A DNA stretch of 64,000 nt from NCBI GenBank assembly GCA_016271365.2, contig CM057456.1:890192001-890256000 (forward strand), given 5' to 3'. The stretch comes from Neoceratodus forsteri. Taxonomy: Eukaryota > Chordata > Ceratodontiformes > Ceratodontidae. The translations under genes and the position numbers were made by a program. Below are positions 12,508 through 23,552 of the stretch, piece after piece. The notes beneath the pieces were generated by a model that was not told where the DNA came from, did no database searches, and saw only the letters and a program-made list of their open reading frames with translations. How positions within the stretch are numbered: the stretch's first letter is position 1; every line of letters starts with the position of its first letter.

Positions 12508-12510
<3 letters not shown>

Positions 12511-12611
12511 AAATACATCTGCAGGCAGAAAATGTTATTAATTTTTAAATGTAGTCAGCGCTTGCTTTTTGCTGGAGATTTTTTTTCCTCTTACTCATTA
12601 GAAAGTTTACT

Positions 12612-13072
12612 ACTTGTCAGCCCATTAGTGCAGTGATTGCGCTACCACTGGCGACACCGGTAGCCTGGGTTTGGGAATGAGCCTGGGTCGCTGGAGGTCG
12701 TCCAGGTGGAGAAGGTTTTAGCATCCCATAGCACACTCTCCCCCAAGGGGGGGCATCACATCACCCCATTACCACTGCCTGTGGATGCACAGGCAGTGGC
12801 ATAGGACTCATGATGTGGGGAGGGGAGGACACCATTAGGCACTTGGCTGAGACATGAGCCAGCATATTTACAGCCTTGACTCTCATCCTTCATGCAAGCA
12901 TCCTCAGAAGTGGGGTTTCAGGGACCAAAAGCAACAGGAAAATACACAATCAAGCCTCCACTGCCACACAGTAGGATCCCTGACAGCTGGAGGGGGACGG
13001 AGCACAGATGGTTGGTACCATTGCCACCAAGCCCTACCGGCAGTGGGAGATAAAATGTTATAAAGAAAATAT
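12612..13072 (+). mobile_element. Retro-element X, short copy
   Basis: Landmarks ttagtgcagtgattgcgct (tRNA A-box-like), cgacaccggtagcctggg, gaggacaccattaggcactt and gcatcctcag recur in the same order at 40956-41290. The 3' end is A-rich (gataaaatgttataaag). An imperfect duplication of tttactactt (about 12605) and tatactactt (about 13073) may be the target site. No coding capacity is visible. I infer a large tRNA-headed SINE. The same family, with a clear 15-bp target duplication, is described at 40956-44780. Confidence 0.5.
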
Positions 13073-13098
13073 ATACTACTTAATAGTATTAGGTTTGC

Positions 13099-13338
13099 TA
13101 TGTGGAACAGTGCTTTACCTGTCTGCTGGCATATCTAGTGCTACTCCTCTCCATACCTTATCAGCACCATGACGTTGCTCATTGTGACATCACTAGTAGT
13201 CAATCTGGCAGCCTCTTAGTGGCGCTTCCTGAGCAGTCATGATGTCGCAGTCATTGAGGTCCCAATGCTGATGAGGTATGAAGAAGAACAGAACACTAGA
13301 CATGTCAGTCTCCAGGCTGAGAGATGTTCCACACATCA
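13099..13338. mobile_element. Foldback MITE, about 240 bp
   Basis: The left arm (tgtggaac ... ctagtg ... cataccttatcagca) is repeated inverted on the right (tgctgatgaggtatg ... cactag ... gttccacac). Arms exceed 90 bp with substitutions and enclose a short centre near 13215. There is no coding capacity. The superfamily is unknown and no clear target duplication was found. Confidence 0.65.
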
Positions 13339-13689
13339 GCCAAGTGCAGTCTGACAGAAAATATTGTAACTAGCCAAGGGGGAAGGTACCACAGGTATAA
13401 TTAGTACTAGCTGACTATTTTTAAAAGGTAATGTTCATGTCAGGCAGCACACTAGCTCTTTAAGGCTTTGGTTGTTAGGTTGTTTTCTCCTGGGATGGTT
13501 ATTTTTTTATAGCACTAGCTAGTGTGAGGAGGTAACCTTCATACAGTATGCAGTTTACATTTATTTGCCATTAGGTTCACAGTACAAAGCGGAACTGTGC
13601 AAAGCTACTGACAATAACATTCTGCCATTGTTTTTCATAGTATTCATAGCAGTACAGTGATTGGGACCTCATAGTAATGGGCTACTGAC

Positions 13690-15215
13690 TCTACACGAGG
13701 GACAACCGGAATAGCAGGGGAGGAGTTGACACTGTATAATAGGTAAAGCACAGAGGCCACAGAAGATACTGCTCTGGGGCATGGAATAGAAGCTTGGGTA
13801 CAACTGACAGTGGAAGGGGTAAAAAGATTAGGGTAAGAGTGATGTGCAGACTGCCAAACCAGAAGGAGGAAGGGGACAGGGAACTAGGTGAGGAGATCAG
13901 AAAGGCATCAGCCCAAGGGGTGGTGGTGTGTGCAGGTGACCTAAATATGCCGAATGTGGACTGGGAAAACATGGTAGACAGTAGTGCAGAAGTCAAGCAC
14001 TGGTGGTTCTGATGCAAAACTGCTTTCTCATGAAGTGGATGAGGGAACTGAGAGGGGGATCCTCCTTGCTCTTGTTTTGTTAAACTGCTATAGTCAGAAA
14101 AATAATGTTGAGGGACAAGTGTGGTTCAGTGACCACAATAAAATGTGGTTCAACATAACCACAGGAACACACCACTTCAGTTAAAAGAAGCTATGGTCCT
14201 GGACTTCAGCAGGGTGGACTTTGCCAAGACAAGGGAAATGCTGAAAAATAAGCTGATAGGGGTAGAAAGAGCAGAATGGAAACAAGTCAAATTGGATGTC
14301 ATAAAGAGGGGTGCAGTAGAGGTAACAACATCATTCATGAGATGAACCAGGAAGAACAAATAGTCAATCTGGTTTTTCAGATGAATGAGAGTGGTAGTAA
14401 GGGCAAAAAGAATAGCATTCTGAAATTATAAAGGGAAACAGAGTAAGACCACCTAGGAGGATCATCTGAAAAAGCTGAAGAGGCCAGAATATTGGTAAGC
14501 AAAAGTAAATTGGAGACAAAACCAAGAATAGCAGAGGGTGTCAAGTGATGAGAGAATGCCATTTTATGCACATTGAGGGAAAAAAGGAAAACTAAGGAGG
14601 CTGTTATCAGATTAAAGAAGGAAGGGACATGGATGGAGAAGGATGGAAAAAAGGCTGACATACTGAATGAGTACTCTTTTTCAATATGGGGGGGTGGCCA
14701 CTATCAGAGTGAGGACAGTAGGGCAAAGAGATGGGGTGAGAGGTCTGAGTTAGGACCAGTCTCAGAAGAAACGGTGCTCAGGGACCTCAAAAACCAGACG
14801 GTGAACAAAGCACCTTGTCATGATAGGTTGCACCCTAGAGTTCTGAAGCAAATGGGGCAGACACAAGGAGCACTGTTGGTAAATGTGTATAAATGTTCCC
14901 CAGAAACAAGGTTAGTGCCAGCAGGCTGAAGATTGTAGGCAAGCTGCTGGAAATCATCATTAAGGAACATATAATGGAATGCTTGGAGGCAAATGGGTTG
15001 TAGGGCAGAACAAAGCATGGGTTCATAGCAGATCTTACAAAACTAACCTGATCAACTGCTTTGATTGGGTCACAAAGGTGCTGGACAGGGGCCAAGTAAT
15101 GGATGTGCCGTACCTTGATTTTAGCAAGGCATTTGATTCTACTCCACACAAAAGGTTAATAAAAAAACTGGGCAACCTGAGGGTAGGAGACCATCTGACT
15201 ATGTTGACTGGAAAA
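13690..15215 (+). mobile_element. CR1 LINE, endonuclease to mid-RT, degraded
   Basis: Frames read VMCRLPNQKEE and GDLNMPNVDW (endonuclease, family: VYRPPxQ and GDFNxPxIDW), then NKAPCHDRLHPRVL (family: KAPGPDGIHPRVL) and YLDFSKAFDSTPHKRL (RT domain). It is interrupted at 15216 by a hAT-like insertion. On the far side only the CR1 3' tail remains (16143-16262), so the RT palm with its catalytic box and the thumb are deleted. Stops and frameshifts are frequent. Confidence 0.8.
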
Positions 15216-16142
15216 AGTGCTGGGTGAAATTTTCAAAATCCGTTTTGTGTACTTTTTGCAAAATTACACCATTTTCACACAATTTCGCTAAGTAGAGTAT
15301 ATAGTACTACGTAACATTTGCACAAAATCAGTGAAATTGCACAGTTTTACAGATTAGGGTTTATAAAAATGCACACTTTCAAGAGTTTAGGCTTAGCCTG
15401 TGGCATTATTTGCCAAAACTGCACATTTTTAACAATTCCGATTTAAAAAAACATGCAATTTGGGAAAAATAGTGCTATTTGCTGAACTTGCACATTTTTA
15501 AGAACTTGCATTCTTAAAAGCGTGCAGTTTCAGGGGGAAAGGATACCATTTGCTGAAACTCCACATTTTTAAGAACTCACATTTTAAGTATTTTTTATTT
15601 TATTTTAGTTTTTTTTGACCAGACAATTCTGCTTATTTTCAGTCTCATCACGGGGGAAGGGGATACAGATGGATGTCAACTGACACTGAACCAGAATAAG
15701 CTGTTGTTTTTTTTTTCTTGTTTTTTTTTTAGTGAATGGGGGAAATTTGGCCAGGACACTGGGGAAATTCTCTACTCTTTCCAAAGTGTGCCATGGGATC
15801 TTTAACATCCACCAGAACTACCACTAGAACAGGCAGATGGGACCTCGGTTTAACATCTCATCCAAAAGATGGCACCTCAGGAGTGCAGCACCCCCTCTCA
15901 TGCTACACCACAGTGTCAGTATTGAGATTTAACCCAAGTGCCTGGTGTGGGGATAGAATCCACAGCCTTCTGATCTTCCAGCTTCAGAGGCGAGTGTGCA
16001 ACCTGCTGAGCACTGACACTGTTAAACACACAGTTTGGGAAACAAATGTGCAATTTTGATGCAATTTCATGAAAACTGCATAAATGAAAAATCAGTATTT
16101 TCACTCATTTTCGCTAGAGTACTAGGAATTTCACCCATCACT
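15216..16142. mobile_element. hAT-like non-autonomous DNA element, about 927 bp
   Basis: The left end AGTGCTGGGTGAAATTTTC and the inverted right end AGTGATGGGTGAAATTCCT are terminal inverted repeats of the CAGNGNTGGG type seen in many hAT elements. No transposase is readable. The interior at 15617-15705 is shared with 56355-56445 (acaattctgcttattttcag). The part at 15740-16010 contains ccatgggatctttaac and tttaacatctcatccaaaag, a module I recall from other vertebrate repeats. No matching 8-bp target duplication was found (flanks ctggaaaa and aatagtcc). Confidence 0.5.
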
Positions 16143-16262
16143 AATAGTCCAGCCTTTGACCAGCCTTGGAGCCAGGCAAGGAAATGAGCAGCCTGGATAG
16201 ACCTCTGAGTCTTTTTCTGTCGACAGTAAATAATGTTTCTATGGTTTCATGTTTCTATTCCA
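16143..16262 (+). mobile_element. CR1 3' tail, continuation of the LINE broken at 15215
   Basis: The sequence cctggatagacctctgag, then tctttttctgtcgac, then tgtttctatggtttcatg matches the last part of CR1 3' UTRs and their octamer tail. It is the same strand as the fragment ending at 15215, so both probably derive from one insertion with an internal deletion. Confidence 0.55.
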
Positions 16263-16752
16263 ATCTTACAGCTTATTTAATAACACTGGGGTTTCAACAG
16301 CTGTGAATCACACTCAAAATAAACCCCACGGTCATAATACATATTTTTCAATTTGCAGGAATAGTGTAGTTAAATACTGTATACTGTATATATTTTTATA
16401 AAATGGGTCACAATGGCCACCACAAATGCTGCTTTTTAATTGGATGAACCAGGCCACCTGCCATGCTATATGTACTCATGAACATGCAGTGCTGCATCTT
16501 CTAAGCCAATAATTTTAATACCGGGCCATTTTATAAGCTCAAAACCACAGTCCAGGGTACTATGTTCAGTGGGAGATATAAGCACTCCTCCAACGTGTGC
16601 TAATGCATAAGGCCAAATAAAATACCTGTATCTCCTCCAAAATGTTATTACTGTGTATGCTATAAGCCATTTTACTATATCTATATATATAATAATACTA
16701 ATTTTATTTAGTATAGCGCCTTTAGATATATATATAATATATATATATATTC
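16263..16752. other. AT-rich spacer, no gene seen
   Basis: Contains attttatttagtatagcgcc at about 16701 (a short piece of a common vertebrate repeat) and TA-rich runs at about 16680-16750. Nothing else is recognisable. Confidence 0.3.
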
Positions 16753-17117
16753 ATGGCAAAAAAACTCTGTTAATGCTCAGTTAGGATTCATACCACAGTG
16801 ACAAAAGCATGGAAATGTGGTGTTAGGGTTACCACCCCTACCAACCCACCCTCACCCCTCTGCACACAAATAGGCATCGGGGTGTGCATTGGGGTCGTTG
16901 GCCTAACCTCACCCCATTCCAAGTGTAAACAAGCTGAGGTGGTGCAGTATAGGAGAATGGGGTGAGAGTTAGGCACGATGACCCCAATGCACACCCCGAT
17001 GCCTGTTGGTGTGTGGGGTATGATGGTAGGGGTGGTAACTCTAACACCACATTTCCATGCTTTTGTCACTGCAATATGAACCCTAACTGATGCATTAACT
17101 GAGTGTTTTGCCATGAA
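16753..17117. mobile_element. Foldback element, family FB1, copy 1
   Basis: Almost the whole element is an inverted repeat about 365 bp long. Left arm: tcatggcaaaaaaactctg, gttaatgctcagttagg, caaaagcatggaaatgtggt, ggcatcggggtgtgcattgg. Right arm carries the reverse complements in reverse order and ends tttgccatga. The centre is near 16935. Long TA runs flank the left side here and in copy 2. No protein is encoded. Confidence 0.75.
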
Positions 17118-18465
17118 TTTCCCTTCATTTTGAGAAAGTGTAATGTAACTGGTAAGTGGTATGTGTTAGTGGTTGTGTAATGGTATGCATGTGTGGGAGC
17201 AAGGAGCCCTTGTAACACTAATGTGCCAATATCTCAGCAACCGTAGCAGCTACAAAAAAAAATCAAGTGTTGTTGTAATCACAACAGTGAGACATCTACA
17301 TGACATAAATCAACCAAATCCATATCTTGCATTGTTTATGAGATATGGGCACTGAAATGCACTGAAAAGGCACCCTTGGAACCCCTAGAAAATGCTTTTG
17401 ACAGTATCTCTGTAACCATAGAAGGTAGGAAAAAAGTTCCACTGCTGGTGTAATCTAATCTATGATTTCCAAACTTGTTTCTGCAAATTAGTTCACTTAT
17501 GAGTGAACTAAGCTATAGGTAGCGAAAACTCTGTATCTCGCTTTGTTTTCGAGATACAGGCGCCGAAAGGCATAATGGATGCCGTAATGTTATCCTATGG
17601 GAAATTTCCCAACTTTGGAATGCTATAACTTTGATCCCCTTGAATGTTTTGACACCAAACCACCAAAAGGTGCATCTGTGGGACCACGGCTTGCCACCCT
17701 GCAAATTTTAGCCCAAAAGACCCAACCGTTCAGTTGCAGGGTGATAGCAAAGATTTGCTATTTTTTTTAAATACTTTCACAAATCACAAAAGTTTCACAA
17801 AAAGTATCATGAAACACTTGCATTTGCAAATGTATTTTGGCAGTTTCTTTAATGATTTGTGAAAGTATTTTTTCTCCTATGTTTAAAATGGCATTTTTGG
17901 GGGGTTTTACCCTCCAAAAAAGATAGGGCTGGCATCCTCAGAACCTGACTAGGTAAACCCAACAGTCAGGGTTTACCTAGAGGGTCCCAAATTTAAACGC
18001 CAGGCATTTTTCTCTCTCACTAACTGAAAACAAGATGGCAGCAGCATGAAAGTAAAATTGAATTTGCGAAACGTTCGTGAGGCACATGTATTTTTTCCCC
18101 ATTGAATATATTGGGAATTTCTTTTTGAATAACTTTTGAATGATTTAATATTTTTACATCAAATCTTCGAAAGGCACATCGGTGACCCAGACTGCATCTT
18201 ACCTGAAGATTTCAGACTGAACAGACAAATCATGTGTGCTATGGGCACAGCAAAGAAATATGCAAAAAGTCAGGATTTATTTTGCATTTTGTGGCATTCT
18301 GTAGCTCCACAACTGTACATCTGACCATAATGCAACTTGCCAGATCCAGAGATCTATAGTACCAGACCCTGCATGCAAAATTTCAGGCAAATCCATCATA
18401 TGATTGCAAAGTTATTAAGGTGCAAAATTTGAGGTTTAACATTAAAGTGCTAACTCAACTCTAAC
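17118..18465. repeat. AT-rich composite-repeat segment (segment B), copy 1
   Basis: No coding potential. Near its end, gaggtttaacattaaagtgc and ctaactcaactctaact match gagtttaacattaaacagcc and ctactcaactctaactg at about 27980-28018. The gagatacaggcgccgaaagg region is one of several repeated sentence-like blocks. In both copies the segment lies directly before an FB1 foldback element. Confidence 0.5.
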
Positions 18466-18580
18466 TATACTGGCCCTACCAGGCCAGTATAATATACTGT
18501 GTGTGTGTATATATATATATATATATAGATATATATATATATTATATATATATCTCTATATATATATATATACACATATT
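18466..18580. repeat. Perfect hairpin followed by TA-rich runs
   Basis: TATACTGGCC (18466-18475) and GGCCAGTATA (18482-18491) form a perfect 10-bp stem with a 6-nt loop. Alternating TA/TATATC runs continue to about 18575 and precede the next foldback. Confidence 0.8.
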
Positions 18581-18584
18581 CTTC

Positions 18585-19140
18585 GCAAAAATCTTTGTTA
18601 ATGCCCAGTTAGGTTAACTTAATGCCACAAAAGTAGGGAAATGTGGTGTTAGGCTTTCCAACCTTAACTCCCCACCCCCACCCCCAAAGCAGCAAAAGGA
18701 AAAAAAAGTTAGGATTTTGGGTCTCTGGAGTCTTAGTGAATCAGTGGCGGTGTCTTTCTTGGGGTTGTTAGCCCTAATGTTTACTCCTCCCCCCCAGCAC
18801 ACAGCCTCCCGTACTAAGCTCAAGGTACAGCTCCAAGCCAGTGCCTCATAGTGATACACTCTTCAAAGGTAGAGAAGTATGTCTCATGGGCCTTGCATGA
18901 AGAAAGGAGATCATGTGTGATGTTTGCTCATGGAAAGGGGTGGATATTAGAGTTGAGAACCCCAAGAAAGTCTCCACCACTGCTTTGCCAAGACCCCGGT
19001 GCCCAAAACCGTAATGTTTTTTCCTTTTGCTGCTGGGGGGCAGTGTTAGAGTTGTAAACCCTAATGCCACATTTGCTTACTTTTGTGGTGTTAAGTTACC
19101 CTAACTGGTGCATTAACAAAGTTCTTTTCCAGGAATTTCC
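18585..19140. mobile_element. Foldback element, family FB1, copy 2
   Basis: Arms: caaaaatctttgttaatgcc, cagttaggttaacttaatgc, aagtagggaaatgtggtgtt on the left and their inverted counterparts ending cattaacaaagttcttttcc on the right. Inner arm blocks (tctttcttggggttgttag) are also inverted across the centre at about 18860. About 555 bp. The flank after the right arm (aatttcctttctttttga) resembles the flank of copy 1. Confidence 0.75.
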
Positions 19141-19150
19141 TTTCTTTTTG

Positions 19151-19281
19151 AAAACAGATCCAGAAACAAATGATTTGATACCTTTTATTGGACCAACATG
19201 GATGTTACATTTTGTTCTTTTCTGTAACATCCATGTTGGTCCAACAAAAGGTATCAAATCATTTGTTTCTGGATCTGTTTT
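19151..19281. repeat. Near-perfect 59-bp inverted repeat (hairpin)
   Basis: Left arm 19151-19209 and right arm 19223-19281 are reverse complements with one mismatch and a 13-nt loop. The arm contains gataccttttattggacc, a motif I recall from several vertebrate interspersed repeats. Such identity between arms suggests recent origin or ongoing arm conversion. Confidence 0.9.
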
Positions 19282-19284
19282 TTA

Positions 19285-19795
19285 AAAGGACCAATACGGC
19301 ACCTACAACATTTTTTTGCTTTCTATTTGAGACAGTGGAATTGAATCCACAATAGTGTAAACAGATTCAGATGCCCTGCACCAAAGGAAAACTCTGTCTG
19401 CCTACAGATCTGTGCAGCAATGGATGTGAAGAATTCATGGGGCTGTCTGATGAGCTGTGGAAGCAAGGCCCTGTGGTCCCTGTACTTCCATGTGACCACA
19501 GATACAGATGCACAGGGCAAACAGTGCATCTGTAAGCCAATGCACAGTGCCTATGCCACTCATGGGTGCAGAAGTCCAGGGCTCTATGCCAAGAGGACAA
19601 TTGTTGTCACTATAGGGTACTTGGGCCCATGCAGACATGCCTGAACCCTTCATTCCCTGGCTGAGGGATGTTGACTAACAGCACCATCCCCCCACCCTCA
19701 CCCCATCCAGCTGGGTCACTGAGCTCACCCCTGAGCTCAGCTCACTAGTATGGGATCACAAAGCATACCCGCTGGGATCAAGAGTGGCACTACAC
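19285..19795. other. Unclassified segment
   Basis: Higher in G+C than its flanks, with short open frames on both strands and no recognised domain or repeat terminus. Confidence 0.3.
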
Positions 19796-20075
19796 ACAAG
19801 TTTTTTAACAATTATATATATTTTTTTTCAATTTTGACCACAGATTTTCAAGATGCTTATTTTATGATTTGCCTTATAAACATGACATGTACCATTTGCA
19901 GTATACTGGCCAAAATGTCTTTTTGCACTGGACTTGTGAACACACATTTCATCCAGGATTTAAAAAATAACATGTCACGTTTATGAGGTGTTGTGGAAAA
20001 TGGCTATGTTAAAAGTTTGGAGTTAAAATATTGAAAATTAGTGAAGTTATATGACTGAACATTGAAACACTGCAA
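19796..20075 (+). repeat. 300-bp inverted-repeat array, left part of copy 2
   Basis: Carries diverged landmarks of the array (gattttcaagatgc, tggccaaaatgtctttttgc, tttatgaggtgttgtgg, aaaatggctatgttaaaag). It is split from its continuation at 21351 by a CR1 insertion. Confidence 0.55.
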
Positions 20076-21350
20076 TGCTCAGCATGGATTCACTGCAGGA
20101 AGGTCATGTCAGATGAATCTAATAGATTTCTTTGACTGGGTGACCAATGTGGTGGGCCAGGAAGGGGCAGTGGACATGGCCTGCCTAGACTTTAGCAAGG
20201 CATTTGACACAGTCCCACACAAAAGATTAATATACAAGTTAGCCAGCCTTGGAGTGGGTCCCAAGGTGGTAGCCTGGGTTAAAAATTGGCTGGACAACAG
20301 GATACAGAGGGTAATAGTAAACAGAGTTTACTCTGAAGAAAGGAGGGGTTACTAGTGGGGTACCACAGGGCTCAGTACTGGGACAGGTCCTCTTTAATGT
20401 CTTTATAAGTGACATTGCAGAGGGACTGGAAGGAAAAGTATGTCTCTTGGCAGACGACACAAAGATCTGCAACAGAGTTGATACAGAAGGTGGGGTGGAG
20501 AGGATGCAAAGATTGGAGGAAAGTCAAATACATGGCAGCTTAGATTCAATGCAAAGAAGCGCAAAGTAATGCACCTGGGAAACAAAAACCCAAGGGAAGA
20601 GTACACAATGGGGGGTGAGATAATAACAAAAACAGAAATGAAAAGGGACCTGGGGGTAGTCATATCAGATGACTTTAAAGTGAGCAAACAATGTGAGAAG
20701 GCAGTAAGGAGGACTGGTGGGATACTGGGATGCATAGGGAGAGGCATCACCAGTAGAAAACAGGAAGTTGTTATCCCTCTGTACAGACAGTTGGTGATAC
20801 CCCATCTGGAGTTCTGCATCCAGTTCTGGATACCCCATCTCCACAAGGGCATAGACAGGATGGAGGCTGTCCAGAGGAGGGAAACTAAAATGGTGCAGGG
20901 TCTGCACCAGAAGACAAATGAAGAGAAATTAAAGAAGCTTAATATGTATACACTCGAGGAGAGGAGGGAGAGGGGGGGACATGATAGAAACTTTAAGTAC
21001 ATCAAGGGAATAAACAGAGTCCAAGATGGTAGCATCTATCAGAAAAAGAGATGTGCAAGAACAAGGGGGCACAATTTAGAGGGGGGTTGGCTCAAAGGTA
21101 ATGTGAGGAAGTATTTTTTCACAGAGTGTTGTGGATACATGGAACAGCCTTCCTGAGGAGGTAGTGGACTCAGAAACAGTGGGAGAATTCAAGAATGCAT
21201 GGGACAGACATAAGGTAATTCTAGTGGGGGGTAGGAGGAAGTAGGCTGTTGGTTAACTAGGATCTGCAGCCTATGCATTAGGTAGGGAAATGGGCAGACT
21301 AGGTGGGCCAAGCAGTCCTTATCTGCCATCAAATTCTATGTTTCTACGTT
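20076..21350 (+). mobile_element. CR1 LINE inserted in the array, 5'-truncated
   Basis: It begins mid-RT at QHGFTAGRSCQMN and continues LIDFFDWVTNVV, CLDFSKAFDTVPHKRL, then LADDTKIC (catalytic box LADD at 20447-20458, both aspartates present), RRTGGILGCIGRGITSRK, VIPHLEFCIQFW and EERRERGG. The 3' UTR ends gccatcaaattctatgtttc at about 21345. Frameshifts occur near 20355 and 20540 and after 21150. The array resumes immediately at ccctcataacttgggcat. Confidence 0.85.
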
Positions 21351-21719
21351 TCCCTCATAACTTGGGCATTTTACCATATTTGTACACCAAATTGTCAACA
21401 TAGCCTTCTTGTTACCCCACCTCATGAACCTGGTAGTGAACATGTTCAAATCCCTGCTAAAACATCATTGCACCCCACTGAAATGTCATTCTGCACCACA
21501 GGTGCAAAAACACATTTTGGCCAGGATTTGAAAAATGACAGCTGTCATGTTTGTGAGGTGGTGTAAAAAAATGGCTATGTTGAAAATTGGGTCAAAATAT
21601 TTAAAATTACCAAAGTTAGAAACAGCATAGTAAAATTTCAATGTATGCACATAACTTTGCCATTTTTCACATATTTTGTACATATTTTGACCCCAAATTT
21701 TCAACATAACCTTCTATGG
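21351..21719 (+). repeat. 300-bp inverted-repeat array, middle part of copy 2
   Basis: Contains caccaaattgtcaacatagc, cacctcatgaacc, cattttggccaggatttg, aatgacagctgtcatg and a final aaattttcaacataacc. The copy breaks at about 21720 where the large CR1 begins and continues at about 26408. Confidence 0.65.
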
Positions 21720-22199
21720 TGCTTAGGAGGGAAGCAGACACATCTCGGGGAAGTATCTATTTATTTTCACTGATTTTAATGCTGCATTTGTTTCTTTTGC
21801 AACTTCTGGTTGTTTTCAATTGGTATCAGGGGGCTTTGTGACTTAAGTTGGAAAGGTACCTGTTTAGGGGATTTTGCTCATGCAGCTGAGTGTCTCAGTG
21901 ACAGTTTGCTGGGGTAGCTGATTATCTGTCTCTAGTACTCAGGAGAGATCCAACTACACTCCCTAACCCCTCCCCACCCACCCCCAGCACATCACTTCTT
22001 TTATACTGGTAACCTGTGACATCATATGATACCTAGTGTCTGCATACACACTGGACTGGACTGGACATCGGATCGTATGTGTTTGTGAGACTTGGGAACA
22101 CTATTGGTGGGTTTGTAATTGTGTTCATAAACAATTGCAGTCAGTATATATAGAGAGAGAGAGACTGTATTCCACTGTCCTGTATATGTAGTGTGAGCC

Positions 22200-23385
22200 A
22201 TGGGTAGAATTGTGGGGTGCAATGGCTGTGGGGCAGTGGTGTGTATGAACATACTGTGGAGGCTGGGAGGGTGCCCAATATGCCACAGGCTAAGGAGGAT
22301 CAAGGAAGAGGTTCAGTGGCTTGGCAGGGAGCTGGGGAGGTTGAGGGGTATGGGGAGGGTTGCATTGGTAGAACGGCTGACATCTGAGAGTATCAGAGGG
22401 CACCACACAGAAGGAACAGTGGGTCAAGGGAGGGACCAGGGGAGGGGGCAAACTAGACAGGAAGCCAGCTGATGAAGGATGCACTCTAGTAGGGCCTAGC
22501 AAAAGAGGAGCAGCAGTAGGCAGGAGGGAGGAGAAAAGACATAGTAAGGCAAAGAGGGTAGGGAACATGTTTGCTGTACTAGTGACACATGGGGAAGAGG
22601 ATGCAGGAGGAAATTGCACAAAGGATAGTACTCACGAAGAGGAGGAAGTGAGGGGTATTAGAAGTGGAGAGATTGAGCATGGCATGGCGGGGGAGGGATA
22701 ATACTCAGAGAGGAGAGGAGGAAGAGGCAGGTTGGTAGTCAAACAGGAGGAGGGAGAGGGGTCTCAATTGAGGGGCAGGGGGGAAGACACTGGGGCAAAT
22801 GGTAAAAGCACCATCTTGTGTGGCCCCGTGAATGAGAACCTGGGGTGGGGGGTAGCAATGGGTACAAGGAAAGAGAAGGGGTACTGGTGTTGGGGACCTA
22901 CACCAAGGGACTGATGGGGCAGCAAGGGGGAGATGCACAGTTGGATATGGGTTTAATCCTTACCTGGATTAAAGGCAGACAAGGCAAGACAGGCAATCCT
23001 AAGGTGCTCAAGGAGGGATAGGAGGAAACTGCACATTGTGGTACATGTGGGGACAAATGACCTAGTGGGGAAATGATGGAGGTAACAAGGGAGAGGTTTG
23101 AGGAAGTGGGAAGGTTGTGCGAAGAGACTGGGGAGTCTTTGGCCTTCTCGGAGGTGCTCCTAGTACCCTGCGCAAGCACAGTGAGAAAGGAGAGGATTAG
23201 GTAGTTGAATGTATGGTTGGTAGAATGGTGTCGAACTAAGGGGTATGGGGTTGTGGGCAACTGGGGCAGTCCCTGGGATAATAACAATCTGTTTGCAAGG
23301 GATAGGCTGCACCTGAGTGGGGAGGGGAAGGAGGTATTAAAGCAAAGACTGGGGAGGTATATTGTGACAAAGGTGGATTTAAACT
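22200..23385 (+). pseudogene. CR1 ORF1: zinc-finger plus SGNH esterase, broken
   Basis: ATG at 22200 opens a frame with CNGCG, GGCPICHRL and a helical KEEVQWLGRELGRL, matching the CR1 ORF1 start: Cys-pair zinc finger, then coiled coil. Downstream, VVHVGTNDLVG (about 23038-23070) and ARDRLHLSGEGKEVL (about 23296-23340) are SGNH blocks; the latter holds the D-x-x-H catalytic pair. The nucleophile GDS block is not readable near 22885, where a GVLVLG remnant lies in a degraded context. At least three frame changes occur. In CR1 this protein binds RNA/lipid and assists retrotransposition. Confidence 0.7.
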
Positions 23386-23552
23386 AGATGTGGGGGTGGC
23401 AAGTGGACAGCAGGTAAGCAGGGATCCAATAGAGTGGAGTCACAGCCTACCTCCCAGGCTAGCAGTGAAGGACTTGGGGCAGCCAACAATGGAGGGAGTA
23501 GAAGGGAGGTGATGGAGGGTGAGAAGGAAAGGGGTAGGATGGAGGGTGGTCT

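Noticed and set aside
13440..13530. Short inverted CACACTAGCT/AGCTAGTGTG pair as a MITE
   Set aside because: Only 10-bp arms and no further homology inside; could be chance.
20403..21035. 210-codon minus-strand frame
   Set aside because: Antisense shadow of the CR1 ORF2 on the plus strand.
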